Assembly: GCA_030428205.1 (NCBI GenBank)
Contig: JAUIBK010000006.1
Coordinates: forward strand, 53,794 to 117,793
DNA: 64,000 bases
Source of the DNA: a bacterium
GTDB lineage: Bacteria > Bdellovibrionota_C > UBA2361 > RFPC01
Direction of reading: 5' to 3'
The notes beneath the pieces are model-generated. The model did no database searches. It worked only from the letters and a program-made list of their open reading frames with translations, and was not told the DNA's origin. Shown piece after piece: positions 34,010 to 43,339 of this stretch. The position numbers and the translations under genes were made by a program. Every line of letters begins with the position of its first letter. Position 1 is the stretch's first letter.

Positions 34010-34284
34010 TGCAAAGACTAGGCCGCTCCCCTTGTTGATATTAGTCTTATAGGTTATCGACGGGTTAGAGAGAAACCCTTACTTGATTAAGTGTCTGAAA
34101 AATAAGGCTTTACCGCCTTCCTACTCCTGCACTTCATCTTGCTCTTGCTCTAACAGAGGGCTCATTTCTGCCATATCACTCTGTACTCAGTGGTACGGGG
34201 CTTACAGTCTGTGCTTTTGCAGTTTTGTTTTTTTGAGCAAGAGCAAGATGAAGTGCAGGAGTAGGAAGGCGATCGTTTATGTTC
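34010..34284. other. Intergenic region between glutamine synthetase and kinase genes
   Basis: About 275 bp, dominated by the perfect 37-nt inverted repeat described at 34114-34271. It follows the glutamine synthetase gene and precedes the kinase gene on the minus strand. No coding frame is supported. Confidence 0.5.
34114..34271. repeat. Perfect 37-nt inverted repeat with 84-nt loop
   Basis: Arms at 34114-34150 (begins CGCCTTCCTACTCCTGCACT) and 34235-34271 are exact complements over 37 nt. The 84-nt interior contains no obvious gene. The location, 13 bp past the glutamine synthetase stop on the minus strand, fits a termination or mRNA 3'-end structure, but the large loop is atypical for a simple terminator. 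The exact match implies recent origin or active maintenance. Confidence 0.8.
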
Positions 34285-35718
34285 TTAGAACCGTCCCCAA
34301 ATATACTGATTCGTCACCTCGTGGTGAAACAGTATCTCCTCAGTCTTCACGAGTGAGCCAAGTTCTCTTGGGCAACGATCGGCTGAGGCACGTTTTCGCT
34401 CGATAAACTTATCTTTAAATTCTTGCCCAACAATCTCTGCAAGAAATGAACTCCCTTTAAAGTGGCGAATGGCGTCGTAGATGTTCCCTGGAAGAAATCG
34501 CGTGCGAGAACGACGATTCTCTTCAACGTCTTGTTTATTAACGGGTCCTTCAAGTCCTGTTTTGAGAAGCAAGTAGAAGATGAGGTATGGGTTTACATCG
34601 GGTGCAACGGTACGAACCTCAATACGTGCTGAGTTCTCGTTTCCAAGAGGTATGCGCACCATAGAAGTTCTATCAACAGCAGACGATTTGATCTGATTTG
34701 GTGCTTCGTATGCAGGATCAAGTCTGCGGTAAGAGTTTACACTCGAGTTGAGCGTGAGGCAGAGGTCGTTTGCGCTATGCAAGATGCGATCGATAAAGTC
34801 CCACGCCATTGTTGAAAGCCCTTCTTCCCCCCCGTGGTCATAGAAGAGGTTTTGATCTCCTTTTGAAAGAGAGATGTTTGTGTGCATTCCGCTACCGTTT
34901 ATTCCAGCAATTGGCTTCGGTAAGAAGCTTGCTGTCATGCCGAAATTTGCAGCAATTTGACGAGCAGTGAGCTTGTAGAGTTGAAGCTGATCGGCTGCTT
35001 GAAGAGCGTTGCAGTACTTATAGTTTAGCTCAAACTGTGATGGGGCAACTTCTGGGTGATCCTTTTCGTTTTCAAAGGCGAGTGCTCTTTGTGCCTCGGC
35101 AAAAGCATCCATAAAGAGGCGCAATGGATCGTTTGGAAGGGAATTAAAGTATCCTCCTTTTGATACCATTTCAAAGCCATTTCGTGAGGTAAATGTCTGT
35201 TCTGCATTGGTTCCTTCAAAAAGGAAGCCCTCGCACTCAACAGAAAAGTTTGTTGTGAGCCCTTGGTCTTTCTTGATCTGCTCTATGTAAGACTTGAGCT
35301 GTCCTCTCATATCGGAAGAGTAGAGCGTTCCGTCTGAGTCACGAATGAGTCCGAAAACAATAACTTTCCCTGGAGTAAACACATCACTTGGTAGCCAGCG
35401 AAAGGAAGACCAGTCGGGTGTAAGACGTAAGTCTGATTGGCTTACTTTCGAAAAGCCTTGAATCGAGGATCCGTCAAAGGTCAAGTTGTCATGCGACTTA
35501 AGAAGGAAGTCCTTGTCGTAGTCGAGCATGTGAAACTTTCCTTCGATATCCGAAAAGCAAATCGTTACTGCCTTAATGCGCTTTTCTTCATGAAGGTATT
35601 TCAAGTAGTACTCTCTGAGATCGTCTTCCGGAGTACCTTTTGCGGCCTTTTCCTTTGCTTCGAGGTTGAGAGCTTGCAGTTCTTCGTATGGGATTTCGAG
35701 GTAGTTACGTAGTTCCAT
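34285..35718 (-). CDS. Glutamine synthetase
   Basis: Catalyses ATP-dependent amidation of glutamate with ammonia. The 477-aa product has the beta-grasp motif FDGSSIQGF, the metal/ATP region NFSVECEGFLFEG, the signature NGSGMHTNIS and the ARIEVR segment near the glutamate site. A GNIYDAI segment aligns with the adenylylated-tyrosine region (NLYDLP) of GSI, so covalent control is possible but unproven. Sequence detail departs from E. coli GlnA; it may be a GSI variant. It is a single-gene unit with an AT-rich upstream region and no clear sigma-54 site. Confidence 0.88.
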   Translation of the reverse strand: MELRNYLEIPYEELQALNLEAKEKAAKGTPEDDLREYYLKYLHEEKRIKAVTICFSDIEGKFHMLDYDKDFLLKSHDNLTFDGSSIQGFSKVSQSDLRLTPDWSSFRWLPSDVFTPGKVIVFGLIRDSDGTLYSSDMRGQLKSYIEQIKKDQGLTTNFSVECEGFLFEGTNAEQTFTSRNGFEMVSKGGYFNSLPNDPLRLFMDAFAEAQRALAFENEKDHPEVAPSQFELNYKYCNALQAADQLQLYKLTARQIAANFGMTASFLPKPIAGINGSGMHTNISLSKGDQNLFYDHGGEEGLSTMAWDFIDRILHSANDLCLTLNSSVNSYRRLDPAYEAPNQIKSSAVDRTSMVRIPLGNENSARIEVRTVAPDVNPYLIFYLLLKTGLEGPVNKQDVEENRRSRTRFLPGNIYDAIRHFKGSSFLAEIVGQEFKDKFIERKRASADRCPRELGSLVKTEEILFHHEVTNQYIWGRF

Positions 35719-36032
35719 TGTACACCTGATGAAAATGTAGGTAGACGTTAAAATCTTGTCTAAAGCTTAATTATACCTTTTTTTATTATAAGTATAGATA
35801 AATTTACTATTATTCTTATTAGATTAAAGTTAAGTTCACCAAGATTCAGCATAAGTATAAAGGTGGTTGATTATTGGCTGGTTAGGCCTGACTGTGCCAC
35901 CTCGGCGAGAGGGTAAGGGACGTGGTGGTGCATTCAGGGGGCTTGCTGCCAAATTGGCCCTTGAGCAGGAGGGCTTATGAGAAGTGAGAAGTTATTTTTC
36001 ATTATCACGCCTGCTTATGATAGTTTAGCCCA
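35719..36032. other. Intergenic region with AT-rich promoter space and GC-rich insert-like block
   Basis: The half next to the glutamine synthetase start (35760-35840) is very AT-rich and holds TATAAT hexamers on the minus strand, consistent with its promoter. The half next to the SecA-like gene (about 35880-35980) is GC-rich, with a potential stem (CCTGACTGTGCCACC against GGTGGTGCATTCAGG). It contains a short open frame reading PPRREGKGRGGAFRGLAAKL before TGA. This block could be a remnant or a small RNA; no match is recognised. Confidence 0.4.
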
Positions 36033-39000
36033 ATGGTAGGACAGCATCAGCCAGCTCCAGGTCGTAGGGGGGAGCGAATTAACCTGGATGCTGAACTTCT
36101 CGGCATTTCCCCATCTTCTTTTCCGGCAGACGCCGAGCTCCCTCAGCATATCCGAGATCTTGCAAGTAGGGGGACCCGTCTTGAAAAGCAAGAAATAACT
36201 GGCTTACTCAAGATTGCTGGAGACGATCTTGATACCTTGCGAGCTTGTTATCTGATTATGAGTAGCCCAATGACGTTTGGCTTCTCGTTTGCACAAATTG
36301 TTTCACCAAACACAATCGATGATTCTGAAATCCCTGGGCTGCGGCAGTGTCTACAGTCGTGGCAAACAATATCGGATTCAAAACTCTTTGAGGATTTATG
36401 GACAGCATATATTGATTCTCCTCGTGCGTTTGGAAGTAACCCGAAGCTAGCCGAGGAGGTCTTTCAGATCCTTCAAGGAATTCGTAAGGAATGCCCAGAT
36501 CGAGAATTTACGACACTTACCGATCCCCACAAACAGGACAAGCTTACTGTACGCGATTTGCCAAAACTTGAGCTTATCCTCAAGCATTCTAATGCGATTT
36601 CACGAGATGTGGCTTTCTTTCTCTCCGACGTAGGGAGAGCGGTTCCAACGAGTCAGGCGAGTGAATACTACGAATCGGGAAAGCGCCATATTGCACACCC
36701 TTTTTGTTTTACAGCTCGTGTCATCGATGAGGAAGATGCTTCACCTCAAATGCCGGACGATACGAAGTTGTCTCAGAGAAGAATTACCGATCCACTGGAT
36801 TGGATTTTAAATGAGAAGATGAGGCCAGTAGAGAGTCAGGTTGAAAATCAGGCATTTGAGTTGAGCGATGTTCCCCCAGGTATGGAGGGTCTCACTGTTG
36901 CAGACCTTCTCAAAGCCCAAAGAGATCCACTCCTCTTCTTGGAGGAAAAAGGAAGAGAGCAGTTTACACTCTCACAAGAAGCAGCTTTACAAACATTTGA
37001 AACTTTGGCTCTTCGAAAAGAACCTTACTCGCGCGAAGAAACGTTAGAGCTGGCTCGCGATGTGTTCTCGTGTCCTGAAGATGTGCGAGATCCCCTGCTG
37101 CGTATTCTTGAGAAGATTTGCTCTGAAACAGGTTCGGTTGCTCATCTTCGTGCTGTGGCAGGATTTTTAAGCGCTTCGCAAAGCCTAGGAGAGGGAGTCG
37201 TTGAAATTCTCGAGGCGTGTACAGAGCTTAGTGGGGTTCACCTTGTACAAGCGACAGGCGTGCTCGACGATCTTCTTCAACAAGGAGACGAACTGACGAG
37301 CTATGTTGATGCTTTTCGTTCTGGAGAGATAACTCACCTTGTTCGAGAGGTCTTTGCTCGTCGGTTACAGGCTCACCAAGAGAAATTTCCTGAAAAATCG
37401 CTCGAAGAGGTCCGACAAGCGTTTCTTGAGCCAGACGGCGCAAGCTCTGAGGTGGTGTCATCGGAAGCTCTTGATCGTGCCTTTTCGCTCTATGAGCAAA
37501 TCCACTCAAGAGGAAAGGAGATTCTCGGGACTTCTCGTTCTCTTCTTCGTGACGAACTCGCAACTCTACGGAGCAAAGTACAAGACACAGGAGTATCTGA
37601 TGACATTCTTGTTGAGTATATGGCATGCACTCGTGAGCTCTTTCGTGAGGAATTTGGAGTGTATCCTTATAATACACAGCTTATTACCTCCCTGCTCTTA
37701 ATCATGAGTGATGAACATGAGAACCAACAAAGCGTTCGTGGCGTATATGCCCAAGTAAAAACAGGAGAGGGAAAGTCGCTCATTTCGGCATTGGTAGCTG
37801 GATATCAAGCGTTTCTCGGAAGAAAAGTTGATGTTATTACGAGCAACTCCTACCTCGCTGGTCGAGACACGACGAGTTACGGAGCTTTCTTTGCCGACAT
37901 TGGCCTGACGGTGGCCCACCACGAATACGAGAACGGAGCTGGTGTCAATGCTACCTCGAAGAGCCCAGACATTCTTTATACAACCAATCACGATATGATC
38001 TTTTCTTACCTTCAGACTCGACTTGAAGGTACTTCCTTTTACAATGGAGAGCGATTTGATGTCGCGCTCGTTGATGAAGCAGACAACCTCTGCCTCGATC
38101 TCGGTCAAGAGTCTGTTCGGATAGCAACGCAAACTCCAGTGCGTTTTGAACTTACCACATTAGAGCGGTTTATTGCCTTTGTAGATGGCCCCGGAAGAGG
38201 ATTTATCCCTGGTAATCTCGACGAAGCAACTGCAGAGTTTAAGCAATTTTGTCCTGAAGTTGCGCAAGAGCCCGACAAGATTGTCTGGGTTTACCTTCAC
38301 TCAGCATGGCACTCCGGCTCTATGCGAGAAGGTGAGGATTTTATTTTTAACAAGAAGCGAGATGGTATTATTCTCATTGATAAAGATCATACCGGAAGGC
38401 CTAAACCTCGTTCGCAATGGCAGCATGGAGTACATGAGTTTGTCACTCTCCGTCACGGGATAGAGCCTAAGCACACCACTGGGCTCCAAGCGCAGAAGAA
38501 TCATCCTGATTTTTTAAATATGTACGATCGTCTTTTGTGTATCTCAGGGACGTTCGGAGATCAGGTGGATAGAGATGAGTTGCGTGATGTTTTTAAGCTA
38601 ACAGGATTCGATGCTCCACCACATCTTCTTTCACACCGTCGGGATCATAATTATGAGATCTACAAGGATGAGTTCGCTTTACTTAAGAGGATTGATGATA
38701 TTGTACAGGGGAGATTAGGCGGCGACCAGCGTCGGCCAGTTCTCTTTCTTGCGAAAACCGTAGAGCAATCGAGAACGGTACAGACACACCTCCAAAGCCA
38801 AGGTATCCGTTCTCAGCTCATGAATGGCGAACGGACTCGGGATGAGCTTGGTGTTCCAATCTCCGAAGAGGGGTTTGTGTCACGGTGTGGTTTAGAAGGG
38901 ATAGTCAGTATCTCTACAAATATGGCTGGCAGAGGGACTGATGTTGTCTTAAGCCAAGGCGCCAAAGAGGCCGGCGGGTTAATTTCTGTACAGCTATCTT

Positions 39001-39749
39001 TTCCTGTTTCAAGGCGAGTTGAGATTCAAGGAAGAGGACGAGCGGGACGTCAAGGGCAGCCGGGCGATTCCCTCGTTATAGCAGAAATCCGTGATGATGA
39101 TTTTCTTAAAGCCTTTCCTGTGAACCTCGAGCACCACCTTGATGATTTTGGTTCAAGCTCAGAGCAACTGACTCAAATGCTTGACTTTGGGAGGCAGGCT
39201 TCAAACCTTGTTGAGGGGCAGCGTCGGATCCTCAACTATCAACGTGAAGGAATTGTGCAAGGAGTCCAAGAATTCTTCTTTCGAGAGTTGCAAACTTTGC
39301 GAGAGAAACTTGGTAGGGATAATCCACACCTCAGGCCCGTAGCCGGGATGGAGGGAGTTCCAGATCCACTGTCACTTGCTATTGGGCAGGTGTGGGCTCC
39401 AATTTTTCAGGGGTTTGACCTTGATCTCAAGTGGCGTGAGCTCAAATTTGCTCTTACTCAACGTTCTCGTAGTATTGGGTTGAATGAAACACCTGAGTGT
39501 GAGGAGCGGCTGAATAATGCTTTCCATAGGATCTATGGGGTTGCTATCGAAGAATATCCTGATGAGTTGCCATACGAGCAAGTTCTCCATGCTATGGTGC
39601 GGCATTATCGTCGGAGACTCATACTCGGAGAGCACGAAATTACCTTTGCCAATCCTGTTGCTTTAGATACGCATGCAGAGAATGCTCGACATCAGATTTC
39701 GAGAGAGTTAGACAGGATGTACCAACGCTTCGTTTCAAGCGGCTTGTGA
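36033..39749 (+). CDS. Divergent SecA-family DEAD-like ATPase with large novel N-terminus
   Basis: The 1238-aa product carries SecA hallmarks: Walker A in VKTGEGKS (about 576-582), DVITSNSYLAGRD, Walker B VDEAD at 680-684, and the second helicase domain with STNMAGRGTD and QGRGRAGRQGQPGD (about 999-1012). SecA couples ATP hydrolysis to preprotein export. Here the first roughly 540 residues match nothing I know, the canonical SecA DEARTPL segment is replaced by DNLCLD, and no C-terminal zinc motif is visible. It is therefore a paralogous motor rather than housekeeping SecA. No Shine-Dalgarno is seen. It ends overlapping a convergent glycosyltransferase gene by 15 bp. Confidence 0.8.
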   Translation: MVGQHQPAPGRRGERINLDAELLGISPSSFPADAELPQHIRDLASRGTRLEKQEITGLLKIAGDDLDTLRACYLIMSSPMTFGFSFAQIVSPNTIDDSEIPGLRQCLQSWQTISDSKLFEDLWTAYIDSPRAFGSNPKLAEEVFQILQGIRKECPDREFTTLTDPHKQDKLTVRDLPKLELILKHSNAISRDVAFFLSDVGRAVPTSQASEYYESGKRHIAHPFCFTARVIDEEDASPQMPDDTKLSQRRITDPLDWILNEKMRPVESQVENQAFELSDVPPGMEGLTVADLLKAQRDPLLFLEEKGREQFTLSQEAALQTFETLALRKEPYSREETLELARDVFSCPEDVRDPLLRILEKICSETGSVAHLRAVAGFLSASQSLGEGVVEILEACTELSGVHLVQATGVLDDLLQQGDELTSYVDAFRSGEITHLVREVFARRLQAHQEKFPEKSLEEVRQAFLEPDGASSEVVSSEALDRAFSLYEQIHSRGKEILGTSRSLLRDELATLRSKVQDTGVSDDILVEYMACTRELFREEFGVYPYNTQLITSLLLIMSDEHENQQSVRGVYAQVKTGEGKSLISALVAGYQAFLGRKVDVITSNSYLAGRDTTSYGAFFADIGLTVAHHEYENGAGVNATSKSPDILYTTNHDMIFSYLQTRLEGTSFYNGERFDVALVDEADNLCLDLGQESVRIATQTPVRFELTTLERFIAFVDGPGRGFIPGNLDEATAEFKQFCPEVAQEPDKIVWVYLHSAWHSGSMREGEDFIFNKKRDGIILIDKDHTGRPKPRSQWQHGVHEFVTLRHGIEPKHTTGLQAQKNHPDFLNMYDRLLCISGTFGDQVDRDELRDVFKLTGFDAPPHLLSHRRDHNYEIYKDEFALLKRIDDIVQGRLGGDQRRPVLFLAKTVEQSRTVQTHLQSQGIRSQLMNGERTRDELGVPISEEGFVSRCGLEGIVSISTNMAGRGTDVVLSQGAKEAGGLISVQLSFPVSRRVEIQGRGRAGRQGQPGDSLVIAEIRDDDFLKAFPVNLEHHLDDFGSSSEQLTQMLDFGRQASNLVEGQRRILNYQREGIVQGVQEFFFRELQTLREKLGRDNPHLRPVAGMEGVPDPLSLAIGQVWAPIFQGFDLDLKWRELKFALTQRSRSIGLNETPECEERLNNAFHRIYGVAIEEYPDELPYEQVLHAMVRHYRRRLILGEHEITFANPVALDTHAENARHQISRELDRMYQRFVSSGL

Positions 39750-40829
39750 TAAGCAAATATCCGTAGCCCGCGTATCCCAATCAAATGCAAGACGTTGAGC
39801 GACTTCTTGAGAAGCTAAGAGGATTTTCTTTCTTACGTCGTTATTTGAAGTGAATAACGAGAGCTGGTTTGTGAGCGTCTGTGTGTCATCCAGCGAGAAG
39901 AGTAAGTCTTTATGTTTAATGAGCTCTGAGAGCTCTGGAATATCTGAGCAAAGAACCCCGAGACCATGCCCAAGAGGTTCGAGCACAGAGTTTGGAACTC
40001 CTTCATGTAAAGCTGGATGAATAACGAGATCTACTTGAGAGTAAAGTTGAGAGAGGTTTGTTTGCCACCCGAGAAAGGTGATGTTCTGTAGCCCTTTCTG
40101 CTTTGTGTCCATCTCAAGTGAAGCTCTTAAGGGGCCGTCACCTGCGATAAGGAGAGAGTATGAGAGTGGATCAATATCTTCTAGTGCTTGGAGAAGAAAG
40201 CTAATATTTTTTCGATGATCAAGAACTCCTGAGGTTAGAAATGTAAAAGGAGGAGTTGAACGCGGAGCTCTTGTCAGATTTTGGATAGTCACTTCATTGG
40301 GAAGTATATGGGTAGATGGGAGCCTCTTTCCAAGAAATGCTTCGAGTTCAGACTTCATTGCCTTCGTCATGCAGACAATAGTTGTAGCATTGGTGACACC
40401 TAAGCGATCGATTAGATCAGAAAAGAAAAGAACCCAAGCTGGTTGTTTTGTAATTCGATTGATCCGAAATGGGAGTGAGCGGAAGAAGAGGATAAGTGGG
40501 CGTGAGTGAACAAGCCGAGCGAGCAAAAAAAGAGCTGAATAGACTGGCGAGAAAAGAACGTATCTATCAGGACGATTACGCAGTACTTGAGGAATGAGAA
40601 GCAAGGGAATAAGCAGGAAAAATATTCCCCAAAAGAGAGCACCTCGTCTCCTCTTCACTGGGAAGGGGAGGACTTGAATATCCACGTTCGAGGGAAAGTG
40701 CTCAGGGGGGGGATCCAGACAAAGGTAAGTAACCGTGTGCCCCTTATCTGCGAGAGCACCCAAAAGGCGGTAAAGCCTTTTGCAAAACCCACCAGGTTTA
40801 TGAGTGTAGTAGAAAGAGAGAAAGTTCAT
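39735..40829 (-). CDS. GT4-like glycosyltransferase
   Basis: The 364-aa product (from ATG at 40829, MNFLSFYYTHKPGGFCKRLY) is GT-B fold. The N-terminal domain has HKPGGFCKRL and hydrophobic stretches (GIFFLLIPLLLIPQVL) that may associate with the membrane. The C-terminal domain has LTSGVLDHRKNISFLLQAL, LLIAGDGPLRASLE and the signature HPALHEGVPNSVLEPLGHG. It probably transfers a sugar during envelope polysaccharide assembly. An upstream ATG 32 codons away adds unrelated sequence. The 3' end overlaps the SecA-like gene by 15 bp on the opposite strand. Confidence 0.85.
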   Translation of the reverse strand: MNFLSFYYTHKPGGFCKRLYRLLGALADKGHTVTYLCLDPPPEHFPSNVDIQVLPFPVKRRRGALFWGIFFLLIPLLLIPQVLRNRPDRYVLFSPVYSALFLLARLVHSRPLILFFRSLPFRINRITKQPAWVLFFSDLIDRLGVTNATTIVCMTKAMKSELEAFLGKRLPSTHILPNEVTIQNLTRAPRSTPPFTFLTSGVLDHRKNISFLLQALEDIDPLSYSLLIAGDGPLRASLEMDTKQKGLQNITFLGWQTNLSQLYSQVDLVIHPALHEGVPNSVLEPLGHGLGVLCSDIPELSELIKHKDLLFSLDDTQTLTNQLSLFTSNNDVRKKILLASQEVAQRLAFDWDTRATDICLSQAA

Positions 40830-40987
40830 GCTCTTAAAGAATATTATATTGATTTCAAATGAAAAGACCCAAAAAGATAATTGTGCAGATAACTTGTTTG
40901 AATAAATATACCTGGCGCAATTCAAAATGCTCTCCAGAATAGATTATCATAACAAGATGCCGGGCATTTTGAAGTGGGCCTGGTATA

Positions 40988-41052
40988 TAACGTGAAGTAC
41001 ACGAAAGGTGTGAAGTGCTAAGCTCTTCGCGTTCCTCAGGTACTTCGAGTTA
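40988..41052. repeat. Imperfect periodic hairpin (GTGAAG/CGAAG type)
   Basis: Imperfect arms TAACGTGAAGTAC... and ...GTACTTCGAGTTA with repeated GAAG units about every 9 nt resemble the hairpin at 15999-16071, though more diverged. It lies between the VWA gene stop and the glycosyltransferase start, both minus strand. Confidence 0.5.
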
Positions 41053-41110
41053 TGATTTTAATCCCGATCCCTTGCGAGAGATCCAAGCCAAAAGCATCTA
41101 ACTCTACCGA

Positions 41111-43339
41111 CTATTGTTTCACAGCCTTCGCGTTTCTGACTAACTCTACAAATTCACGTCGATACCCGTGCTTGTCTTCTCCCAGTGAGCCTTGAGCGAG
41201 AGTGATCACGTCATCATAGCTCATATTTTCTCTGTACTGACTTTGGCGAAGTAGGTGACCGAAGCCACTTACTGCTGCAGCAAATCGGAAATCATCTGTC
41301 GCTTGAGAAGCTGCCGGAAGTACGTCGCTTTTTTGAATTGGGAAGCGAAGAAGTTTGGAGGTCGATCCTTGAGGCTCCTTATGCCGGATTTTAAGAAAAG
41401 CAAGTTCATTCGAGTGCTTTTGGGACAGAGTTGGCGTTTCTCCCTTCTTCTCTTGATACCGTGAGGAGAAATCGAGGTTCTTTGCAGCTTCTGTTCCTGT
41501 AAGGACGAGTTCATAGAGAGCAGTTACGGTGTGCCCACTTCCAATCTCTCCAGCATCGATAGCATCATTGTTAAAGTCTTGTTTACGGAGTTTTCGGTTT
41601 TCATACCCGATAAGACGATACTGAGCAACGTGTGCGGGGTTGAACTCGATCTGAAGCTTGACGTCTTTTGCAACAACTTCCATTGTTCCAGCAAGTTGTG
41701 TCTCAAAAACTTTACGAGCTTCTTTAAAGGAATCGATGTAGAAGTAGTTCCCGTTTCCTTTGTTAGCAATTTGCTCCATCATCGCTTCGTTGTAGTTTCC
41801 TGTTCCAAATCCAAGAGTGGTGAGTGTAATGCCGCTTCGGCGCTTTTCTTCAACAAGCTTTATAAGCTCGTTGCGATTTGTGATGCCGACGTTAAAATCT
41901 CCATCAGTGGCAAGCACTACTCGGTTTACACCATTTGATATCCGTGCATTTTCTGCCGCACGGTAGGCTTCGAGGATTCCTGAGCTACCGTGGGTCCCGC
42001 CTCCAGAACGAAGCGAATCAATAGCGTTGAGAATCTTACTCTTCTCGTTGATTCCTGTTGGAGGAAGGACGAGGCGTGAGTAACCAGCGTAGGTAACAAG
42101 CGAAACTTTATCAGATGGCCTCATCTGATTGGTAAGCAGCTTAAGCGAGCGTTGAACAAGTGGAAGCTTATCAAACGAGTTCATTGACCCAGAAACATCG
42201 ACAAGAAAGACAAGATTCCACGGCTTTTCACTTTCTGCTGCATCACGCGCCTTGATTCCAAGCTTCAGAAGGTGTTTTGAAACATCTAGTGGATTAGGTG
42301 CAATTTCATATGAGAGCGTAAACGGCTTCTCCGTTTGAACAGGGTAGTTGTAGTCAAAGTAGTTTATGAATTCTTCGATTCGGACTGAAGACGTTGGTGG
42401 AAGAACGCCACGGTTGAGGTATCTCCTCGCATTTGTATAACTACCAGTGTCTACATCGATACTAAATGTTGATACGGCTTCGTCGGCTACCAGTGTTGGC
42501 TCGTTTTCCGCCCACTGACCATACTGCTCTGTTGATGCAGGGATTGATAGGATTCTCCTTCGAGGTGCAATCATATCTTGGTGGTGTGGATGGGGCATGG
42601 CGCCGCCAAGAACCATCTCTGGAGAAGGAGCTTTGCTCGTTGCAGCACCACTCATCTTATTGGACTGAGGGGCGTAGAGATCTTCCTCGATTCCTCTGTG
42701 CGTTCGTAAAGTAGGTGTGCTTTCTAAAGTTTTCGATTGCTTTGTAACTAACCCAGTCGAGAAGTCTTCAATCTGAGTAGAAATAGCTTGGCTTGGTCGT
42801 TTACTGCTATCGTCCTTGGAAGACCCATCACCAAGGCCTTGTTCGAGAGGAGTCGGAATAACAGGTTGTATTTTTTCTTTATTCTTTTCTTGATGTATGA
42901 ACGTTGGCTGAGTCGTAACCTTTTTGGCCTCGTCTTTTTTGAGTTGGTCAAACTGTTCTGTGACTGAAGCATCTGGTCCGGTCTTGTCTCCGAGATCAAC
43001 ACCGATCTGAATGCAAACGACAAGCACGGCACACGTAGCAAGCCCGGTGAGTGTTTTTGTATTGAATATGTTTTTCATAAGTGTACTCCAAAAACCTGGA
43101 GCAGGCTCTTCGAGCCGCTCCATAACCTTTACAACAAAATTTTGATGTAACTTGTGCTCTTCCCTAGCTATCTCTTCTTCCATAGCAATGACTTTTTGGT
43201 AGCCTTTGAGCGATTGCTGAAGCTCGAGGTCTTCCCTGAGTAATGTGTCAATAGCGGCGCGTTCGCTCTCAGTCAGTTTTTCTTCAACGTAGTCGAGGAA
43301 ATAGTTTTCAACTGTTTCTTTCGTAATTTTCTGGTTCAT
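41111..43339 (-). CDS. VWA-domain protein with N-terminal anti-sigma-like region (YfbK-like)
   Basis: The 742-aa product starts with a helical cytoplasmic region (1-90) like anti-sigma N-termini, then one membrane segment (about 97-114). A low-complexity linker (120-260), a VWF_N-type segment (about 271-360) and a von Willebrand A domain with MIDAS DVSGSMNS at 381-388 follow, then a C-terminal YfbK-like domain. It overlaps the ECF sigma gene by 4 bp. The arrangement suggests it sequesters that sigma factor and releases it on a periplasmic signal sensed by the VWA domain. Family membership is firm; the anti-sigma role is inferred from context. Confidence 0.85.
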   Translation of the reverse strand: MNQKITKETVENYFLDYVEEKLTESERAAIDTLLREDLELQQSLKGYQKVIAMEEEIAREEHKLHQNFVVKVMERLEEPAPGFWSTLMKNIFNTKTLTGLATCAVLVVCIQIGVDLGDKTGPDASVTEQFDQLKKDEAKKVTTQPTFIHQEKNKEKIQPVIPTPLEQGLGDGSSKDDSSKRPSQAISTQIEDFSTGLVTKQSKTLESTPTLRTHRGIEEDLYAPQSNKMSGAATSKAPSPEMVLGGAMPHPHHQDMIAPRRRILSIPASTEQYGQWAENEPTLVADEAVSTFSIDVDTGSYTNARRYLNRGVLPPTSSVRIEEFINYFDYNYPVQTEKPFTLSYEIAPNPLDVSKHLLKLGIKARDAAESEKPWNLVFLVDVSGSMNSFDKLPLVQRSLKLLTNQMRPSDKVSLVTYAGYSRLVLPPTGINEKSKILNAIDSLRSGGGTHGSSGILEAYRAAENARISNGVNRVVLATDGDFNVGITNRNELIKLVEEKRRSGITLTTLGFGTGNYNEAMMEQIANKGNGNYFYIDSFKEARKVFETQLAGTMEVVAKDVKLQIEFNPAHVAQYRLIGYENRKLRKQDFNNDAIDAGEIGSGHTVTALYELVLTGTEAAKNLDFSSRYQEKKGETPTLSQKHSNELAFLKIRHKEPQGSTSKLLRFPIQKSDVLPAASQATDDFRFAAAVSGFGHLLRQSQYRENMSYDDVITLAQGSLGEDKHGYRREFVELVRNAKAVKQ

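Noticed and set aside
35885..35910. Possible sigma-54 promoter for glutamine synthetase (TGGCAC on the minus strand)
   Set aside because: The GG to GC spacing is 9 rather than 10 and the downstream TTGC element is absent; it is also far from the start codon.
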